9,363 nucleotides of DNA from a bacterium (GTDB taxonomy: Bacteria; Verrucomicrobiota; Verrucomicrobiae; Limisphaerales; J093), in assembly GCA_021839785.1 (NCBI GenBank), contig JAKCAB010000163.1, positions 1-9,363 of the forward strand. The letters are read 5' to 3'. The notes below the pieces were generated by a model. It worked only from the letters and a program-made list of their open reading frames with translations. It was not told the DNA's origin and did not search any database. This document shows, piece by piece, positions 6,113 to 9,363 of the stretch. Positions within the stretch are counted from its first letter, which is position 1. Every line of letters starts with the position of its first letter. Both the position numbers and the translations under genes were made by a program.

Positions 6113-6868
6113 ATGGTTCGGCTGCAAAAACTCATCGCCGAAGCCGGCCTCGCGTCGCGTCGCGCCGCCGAGCGGCTGATCCTTGCCGGTCGGGTCTGGG
6201 TCAACGGCGCGCCCGTCATTGAACTGGGTGCCAAGGTCGATCCCGAGACCGACCTCGTGACACTCGATGGCCAACCAGTCCGCCCGCGTCGGCGCTTGAC
6301 CGTCGCGCTGAACAAACCGCGCGATTACGTCTGCTCGCGGGCCAAGCAGACTCCCAAACAAAAGATCGTGGGCGATCTATTGCCCGCCGAATGGCAGGAC
6401 TTGTACCCGGTGGGCCGCCTGGATCGTGACAGCGAAGGGCTGTTGCTCCTGACCAACGACGGGGAATTCTGCCTGCGCCTCACCCATCCCCGGTACGGCA
6501 TCACCAAACACTACCTGGCCACCGTCGCGGGCAAGGTGGATTCGTCAGTGCTGGCGCGCTTACGGGCGGGTGTCCGCGACGCCGGCGATCACCTGCGCGC
6601 GCAGCGGGCGCACCTCGTGTCGGCCAACGCCTCGCACAGCGTCGTGCGCCTCGAGTTGACCGAAGGCAAACAGCACGAGGTCCGGCGACTGTTTGCGGCG
6701 CTGGGTTTCGAGGTCGAGCGCCTGCAACGCACCCAGATCGGGCCGCTCAAACTGGGCGAGTTGCGGTCGGGGCACTGGCGGGTGTTGGCCGGGCCTGAAC
6801 TGGCCGCGTTGCGTCAGGTCGGGGCGCCGGGCGGCGGTCCGGCTGGGGGCGTTGGGTGCACGAGATAA
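6113..6868 (+). CDS. 16S/23S rRNA pseudouridine synthase, RsuA/RluB/RluE/RluF family; C-terminus altered by an IS
   Basis: Isomerises a specific uridine to pseudouridine in rRNA. An N-terminal S4 RNA-binding domain spans roughly residues 2-60 (VRLQKLIAEAGLASRRAAERLI, then GRVWVNG). The catalytic motif is GRLDRDSEGLLLLTNDG at 101-117, with Asp104 the nucleophile. The conserved C-terminal motif is GKQHEVRRLF at 185-194. At 251 residues the length suits RluB or RsuA. The exact target (23S U2605-type or 16S U516-type) cannot be settled, so no symbol is given. The ATG at 6113 is preferred over the TTG just before it. No Shine-Dalgarno motif is seen. The last codons (Cys-Thr-Arg-stop) lie inside the left terminal repeat of the insertion sequence, so the native tail has been replaced. 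The catalytic fold appears complete, and the enzyme is probably active. Confidence 0.95.
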   Translation: MVRLQKLIAEAGLASRRAAERLILAGRVWVNGAPVIELGAKVDPETDLVTLDGQPVRPRRRLTVALNKPRDYVCSRAKQTPKQKIVGDLLPAEWQDLYPVGRLDRDSEGLLLLTNDGEFCLRLTHPRYGITKHYLATVAGKVDSSVLARLRAGVRDAGDHLRAQRAHLVSANASHSVVRLELTEGKQHEVRRLFAALGFEVERLQRTQIGPLKLGELRSGHWRVLAGPELAALRQVGAPGGGPAGGVGCTR

Positions 6869-6875
6869 AAGTGGG
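6854..6875 (+). repeat. Left terminal inverted repeat of the IS
   Basis: 22 bp, the reverse complement of 8604-8625 except at one base. It includes the stop codon (TAA, 6866-6868) of the pseudouridine synthase and ends 3 bp before the stop codon of the convergent transposase gene. Confidence 0.88.
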
Positions 6876-6877
6876 GG

Positions 6878-8200
6878 CTAGCGGGTCCGGGCGGCCCAGA
6901 AATCCTCGAAGCGGCCGGACATAATGCAGCAACGGAGGGCAATGATCGCGTTAGCGCCCCGCACGGACCAGCGCATTCCCGATTGTTTGAGGCGTTCACC
7001 GATCACGGTGCGGCAGCCGGCTTCGACGACGCCAGAGCCCACGAAGAATTTCTTTTGGCGGAATTGGGCGTAGCGCATCTGCGTGGCATTTTTCTCGAAG
7101 TAGTGCAGTTGCTGGAGCAGCGTCTTCTTGCTCTGGGTGGAAGCGGGCAGTTGTCGACCTGCCTGAGCGACCAAGCGGGGGATGTCCCCAGCTTCCAGCC
7201 AGTTGCGCCACGCTTTGGGGGCCTTGGCCTCCTGCCCCCAGAGGAGTTGGGCGATGCCGGTCAGGTGTTCGTAGGCGTGGAAGAGATCCACGATGTGCAC
7301 GGCGTTGGCGAAGTGAGTTTGGACGATGGTGTGGTTGTAGCGTTGACCGTCGGTTAGGGCGATGACGGTCTTGGCTTGATCCAGACCCCGCCGCACTGCC
7401 TCGGCGTACATGCGCCAGCCAAAGAGCGTGCTCGATTCAATGGCACCGACGTACGTGGTGGAGTCGGGATCGCGCTGGGGATGCCCCTCCTTGTCCAAGC
7501 CGACTTGAGTGAACACGCAGCCCAGCTTGGCTTCGCGCGTGCGCGCCGAGCCGTCGGCCTGTTTGCCGGGCCGCCCGACTAACTCGCTCTTGCGCACCGG
7601 CACGCCGGTCCCGTCGAAGCTGATATAGAACTTGGTGTTCGCCGCCAGCTGCGGGGCAGCCGTCACCCCGCCCGTATGGCGAATTTGCTCCTGCTCCTTC
7701 CCTAGCCACTGTTCGACCTCACGGCCGACCTCTTCGGCGACTCGCTCAATCTCCCGCGGTTCCAGGTGCAGGCCGGCATAACATCGCAGGTCCTCGGCGG
7801 CTTGCTCGAACTGGGTCTGGCTGCCGGCTCGGGCCATCAACCGGCGCACACCGGGCGAATAGCTGGTTTGGACGATATCCAGCCGTTCATCGTCGGGAAA
7901 GCGCCCCTGACGGCAGCGGGCACATTGATAAAAGGAGCGCCCAAAAGGCACCCCCCCCAGCGTGGTCCACAACCGCTTCGGACGCCACCCGCGACTGCTC
8001 ATCCGCTCTCCGCAGCCACACCAGATCGCCGGTCGGGACGCCTGCCGCTGCCAGTGAGTTAGCAAGCTGCCCAAGACTCCCGCACCGCCTTGGCGAGAAG
8101 CCTGGAGCATGAGCGTCTCCCAAGCCTCGAAATCCGGCGCTTGTCCACCGGCCATGACGGCCGCCAGGCGACGCACCTCACCGCTTTGCTCCAGTTCCAC
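6878..8200 (-). CDS. ISKra4-family DDE transposase
   Basis: Cut-and-paste type transposase, 440 residues from the GTG at 8200. A zinc-ribbon-like region holds Cys61 and Cys63 (WCGCGERM) and Cys93 and Cys96 (YQCARC). The RNase H-like catalytic core shows FDGTG with Asp196, the strand TTYVGAIE (248-255), TVIALTDGQ (278-286), VHIVDLFHAYEHL with Asp305, and the highly typical GSGVVEAGC with Glu393. LKQSGMRWSVRGANAIIALRCC (404-425) is the family's C-terminal block. Asp196, Asp305 (or Asp284) and Glu393 are the likely acidic triad. The start is uncertain: the frame stays open upstream past an A8 run (8207-8214), and the accessory ORF overlaps it by 23 nt in another frame. A fusion product through +1 frameshifting or transcript slippage is therefore possible. 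No internal stop or frameshift is seen, so it is probably functional. Confidence 0.92.
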   Translation of the reverse strand: MELEQSGEVRRLAAVMAGGQAPDFEAWETLMLQASRQGGAGVLGSLLTHWQRQASRPAIWCGCGERMSSRGWRPKRLWTTLGGVPFGRSFYQCARCRQGRFPDDERLDIVQTSYSPGVRRLMARAGSQTQFEQAAEDLRCYAGLHLEPREIERVAEEVGREVEQWLGKEQEQIRHTGGVTAAPQLAANTKFYISFDGTGVPVRKSELVGRPGKQADGSARTREAKLGCVFTQVGLDKEGHPQRDPDSTTYVGAIESSTLFGWRMYAEAVRRGLDQAKTVIALTDGQRYNHTIVQTHFANAVHIVDLFHAYEHLTGIAQLLWGQEAKAPKAWRNWLEAGDIPRLVAQAGRQLPASTQSKKTLLQQLHYFEKNATQMRYAQFRQKKFFVGSGVVEAGCRTVIGERLKQSGMRWSVRGANAIIALRCCIMSGRFEDFWAARTR

Positions 8201-8549
8201 CAGGAGTTTTTTTTGGCACCACCTCCGCCACCGCCAAGTCGCCCAACTGCTCGCCCACGCGCACCAACTGCTCCACCACGCTTTCGAATTCGCGCATGGT
8301 TCGAATCTGCTGGCGGTAGACGGGGACCAACGCGGGATCGGTGACCCGGAGGGAAACGGTCTTCTGAGCCTCCTTGCGGGTCAGGAGCGGGTAGGGACCG
8401 CGTCGGACCTTCGAACCGTCGGCGTGCTTGACGGTGAGAAACTGTTCGGTGAGGGAGCCTCGGCGCAGTTCGCGCAAATCCGCCAGGCGCCGCAGAAGTC
8501 CTTGGCGCTGTTGTTCGAGGTTGGGGTAGTTGGCCGGTGCGGTTTTCAT
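8178..8549 (-). CDS. Accessory IS ORF1 (DUF6788-like), 123 aa
   Basis: First ORF of the ISKra4-type element, 123 residues, starting MKTAPANYPNLEQQRQ. It is mostly helical and charged: residues 9-31 (LEQQRQGLLRRLADLRELRRG) and 72-108 look like helices that could form a coiled coil. A middle segment, LTVKHADGSKVRRGPYPLL, resembles the region of DUF6788 proteins often found beside such transposases; this identification is from memory. Its role in transposition is not known to me. Perhaps it is an N-terminal DNA-binding or regulatory part of the transposase. It ends VVPKKTPGGTGAKR, with the KK encoded in the A8 run at 8207-8214. Removing one A would join it in frame to the transposase (VVPKKLLVELEQ). 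The ATG at 8549 lies just inside an inverted repeat (8551-8570). Confidence 0.75.
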   Translation of the reverse strand: MKTAPANYPNLEQQRQGLLRRLADLRELRRGSLTEQFLTVKHADGSKVRRGPYPLLTRKEAQKTVSLRVTDPALVPVYRQQIRTMREFESVVEQLVRVGEQLGDLAVAEVVPKKTPGGTGAKR

Positions 8550-8550
8550 G

Positions 8551-8570
8551 TTGTAGCCATACTACTACAA
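8551..8570 (-). promoter_or_regulatory. Possible -10 and inverted repeat at the IS ORF1 start
   Basis: TTGTAG (8551-8556) and CTACAA (8565-8570) form 6-bp arms around 8 nt, ending one base before the ATG of ORF1. On the minus strand the same interval contains TAGTAT (8559-8564), a fair -10 box, with a weak TTGTTT 18 nt upstream. If it is the promoter, the mRNA would start within a few bases of the ATG (nearly leaderless). The repeat could be a repressor site or a structure limiting translation. Confidence 0.35.
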
Positions 8571-8603
8571 TGTTGGGGCGAAAAACAACCAAAACTGCCA
8601 AAA

Positions 8604-8625
8604 CCCACTTTTATCTCGTCCACCC
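8604..8625 (-). repeat. Right terminal inverted repeat of the IS
   Basis: 22 bp, pairing with 6854-6875 at 21 of 22 positions. It lies 55 bp upstream of the accessory ORF start and marks the boundary between IS and ORF6N-flanking DNA. Confidence 0.88.
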
Positions 8626-8707
8626 ACTCTCAACCGCCTATTGCAGAATCCCAGCGAGAGTGCCAATCTCGCCGCGAGCCATGCGACAAGCCGCGCTCCG
8701 AGATACC

Positions 8708-8782
8708 ATGAAAACGCGTAGCGGCATCCAGCCTGCGGTCAACATTGAGCCGCTGATCCTGAGTCTGCGTGACCAAAAGTGA
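8708..8782 (+). pseudogene. N-terminal fragment of a frameshifted ORF6N-domain gene
   Basis: Twenty-four codons from the ATG at 8708, MKTRSGIQPAVNIEPLILSLRDQK, then TGA at 8780. This is the usual start of bacterial ORF6N proteins, in which the sequence continues DQKVILDSDLARLYGVE. Here the DNA reads CAAAAGTGATCC where CAAAAGGTGATCC would keep the frame, so one G appears to be missing around 8779. The rest of the protein continues in the next frame from 8779. It may be an inactivating deletion, a sequencing error in a short run, or a translationally coupled pair through the GTGA overlap. Confidence 0.7.
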
Positions 8783-9297
8783 TCCTTGATAGCGACCTGG
8801 CCCGGCTCTATGGCGTGGAAACCAAGGCGCTCAACCGTGCGGTCAAGCGCAACGCTGAACGGTTTCCGAAGGACTTCATGTTCCAACTCACCCGCGCCGA
8901 GTTCGACAACTTGAAGTACCAAATTGGCACTTCAAGTTTCAGCCACGGCGGACGCCGGAAATTGCCCTGGGCCTTCACCGAACACGGGGCCGTGATGGCC
9001 GCCAACGTCCTCAACAGTCCGCAGGCCGTCCAGATGAGCGTCTTCGTCGTGCGCGCGTTCCTGAAAATGCGCAAACTGCTGGGTGGCACCAAGGAACTGG
9101 CCCGCCAGTTGAAGGCGCTGGAAGCCAAGCTCATCGCCCGGCTCGACGGCCACAAGGCCGCCATCGTGGACGTGCTCCAGCGCATCATGCGCCTGCTCGA
9201 CCCGCCGCCGGAACCGGAGTCGCCCCGCCGGCAAATCGGCTTCCACGCTGGGCAAGAGGATGAGCCTGCCGGCGCAACGAAAGGCAGGAAGAGATGA
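8779..9297 (+). CDS. ORF6N-domain DNA-binding protein, main body (172 aa, frameshifted from its N-terminus)
   Basis: ORF6N proteins are phage-derived putative DNA-binding proteins related to KilA-N/Bro families and are abundant in Verrucomicrobia. The domain is recognisable as VILDSDLARLYGVETKALNRAVKRN (residues 1-25), FPKDFMFQLTRAEFDNLKYQIGTS (28-51), and the strongly conserved LPWAFTEHGAVMAANVLNSPQAVQMSVFVVRAF (63-95). A C-terminal helical stretch follows (about 97-140, likely coiled coil), then a Pro/Glu-rich, basic tail ending KGRKR. The first codon GTG at 8779 is the normal internal Val of the domain, so this is probably not a native start. Restoring one base would give a 196-residue protein from 8708. 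Translation could still occur by termination-reinitiation at GTGA (stop TGA 8780-8782). The role is unknown; ORF6N proteins often accompany mobile DNA, and an IS lies just upstream. Confidence 0.85.
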   Translation: MILDSDLARLYGVETKALNRAVKRNAERFPKDFMFQLTRAEFDNLKYQIGTSSFSHGGRRKLPWAFTEHGAVMAANVLNSPQAVQMSVFVVRAFLKMRKLLGGTKELARQLKALEAKLIARLDGHKAAIVDVLQRIMRLLDPPPEPESPRRQIGFHAGQEDEPAGATKGRKR

Positions 9298-9363
9298 AGC
9301 CGTCGCTGGAGAAGTTCGTGACGGAGGGCAGGCGGCGAAAACGCCGATGTGGGGGAAAAACGT
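9294..9363 (+). CDS. Possible start of a further ORF, cut by the window edge
   Basis: An ATG at 9294 overlaps the ORF6N stop as ATGA, a common sign of translational coupling, and the frame stays open for 23 codons to the window edge (MKPSLEKFVTEGRRRKRRCG). The Arg-rich second half looks poor for coding. Another frame in the same bases would read GGENADVGEK with more natural codons, so this may be a second frameshifted gene or not a gene. I do not recognise it. Confidence 0.3.
   Translation, partial: MKPSLEKFVTEGRRRKRRCGGKT

Larger units (their letters stand above)
6854..8625 (-). mobile_element. ISKra4-family insertion sequence, about 1.77 kb, apparently complete
   Basis: The element is defined by 22-bp terminal inverted repeats at 6854-6875 and 8604-8625, identical at 21 of 22 positions (mismatch at 6859/8620). 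They start GGGTG at the outer end and contain ACGAGATAAAAGTGGG. One further base on each side (6853 and 8626) also fits. Between them are an accessory ORF (8178-8549) and a DDE transposase (6878-8200), both leftward. Flanks at 6849-6853 and 8626-8630 show no direct target duplication, which I recall being normal for part of this family. The element is inserted at the 3' end of the pseudouridine synthase gene and about 80 bp upstream of the ORF6N gene. High similarity between the two ends suggests recent insertion. Confidence 0.88.

Noticed and set aside
8654..8672. GCGAGA/TCTCGC stem upstream of the ORF6N gene
   Set aside because: A 6-bp stem with a 7-nt loop is expected by chance in such GC-rich DNA, and nothing links it to regulation.
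1..9363. CRISPR array, tRNA or rRNA genes, defence or toxin-antitoxin system
   Set aside because: No regularly spaced direct repeats, no cloverleaf-like sequence that I could recognise, and no defence or toxin families among the proteins. ORF6N alone is not sufficient evidence of a defence locus.

Overview
The window looks like chromosomal DNA of a GC-rich verrucomicrobial bacterium (Pedosphaera/Limisphaera-like). The strongest marker is a 49-residue basic protein at 5796-5945 of the type found in Verrucomicrobia and Chlamydiae. Three other features fit the same phylum: a prepilin-like protein with an H-X9-DG motif, Tat-exported Gfo/Idh and glycosylasparaginase-like enzymes, and an ORF6N protein. 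The assignment rests on family recognition, not on a search.

Layout. Positions 1-4586 are read from the minus strand. In transcription order they hold dtd (D-aminoacyl-tRNA deacylase), a Tat-secreted N4-(beta-N-acetylglucosaminyl)-L-asparaginase-like enzyme, a 57-residue one-pass membrane protein, a 424-bp gene-free stretch rich in inverted repeats, a Tat-secreted Gfo/Idh/MocA oxidoreductase, and the ATPase/GTPase ychF, whose 3' end lies outside the window. The first three are tightly spaced (30 and 15 nt) and look like one operon. From 4678 onward the genes run on the plus strand: a prepilin-like H-X9-DG protein, the small basic protein (with a good sigma70-type promoter and a hairpin at its predicted transcript start), a 94-bp REP/BIME-like inverted-repeat unit, and an RsuA/RluB-type pseudouridine synthase.

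An ISKra4-type insertion sequence lies at 6854-8625, with 22-bp terminal inverted repeats matching at 21 of 22 positions. It carries an accessory ORF and a DDE transposase on the minus strand. The two ORFs overlap in different frames next to an A8 run. The left end of the element supplies the last codons and the stop of the pseudouridine synthase. To its right is an ORF6N-domain gene broken by what looks like a one-base deletion, which leaves a GTGA stop/start overlap. A further reading frame may start at 9294 and run off the window.

I see no convincing new multi-gene system. The housekeeping genes (ychF, dtd, the pseudouridine synthase) are ordinary. The points worth a second look are the two structured intergenic repeat regions, the frame arrangement of the IS, the gene junctions it created, the frameshifted ORF6N gene, and the unusual residue before the predicted nucleophile of the asparaginase-like enzyme.
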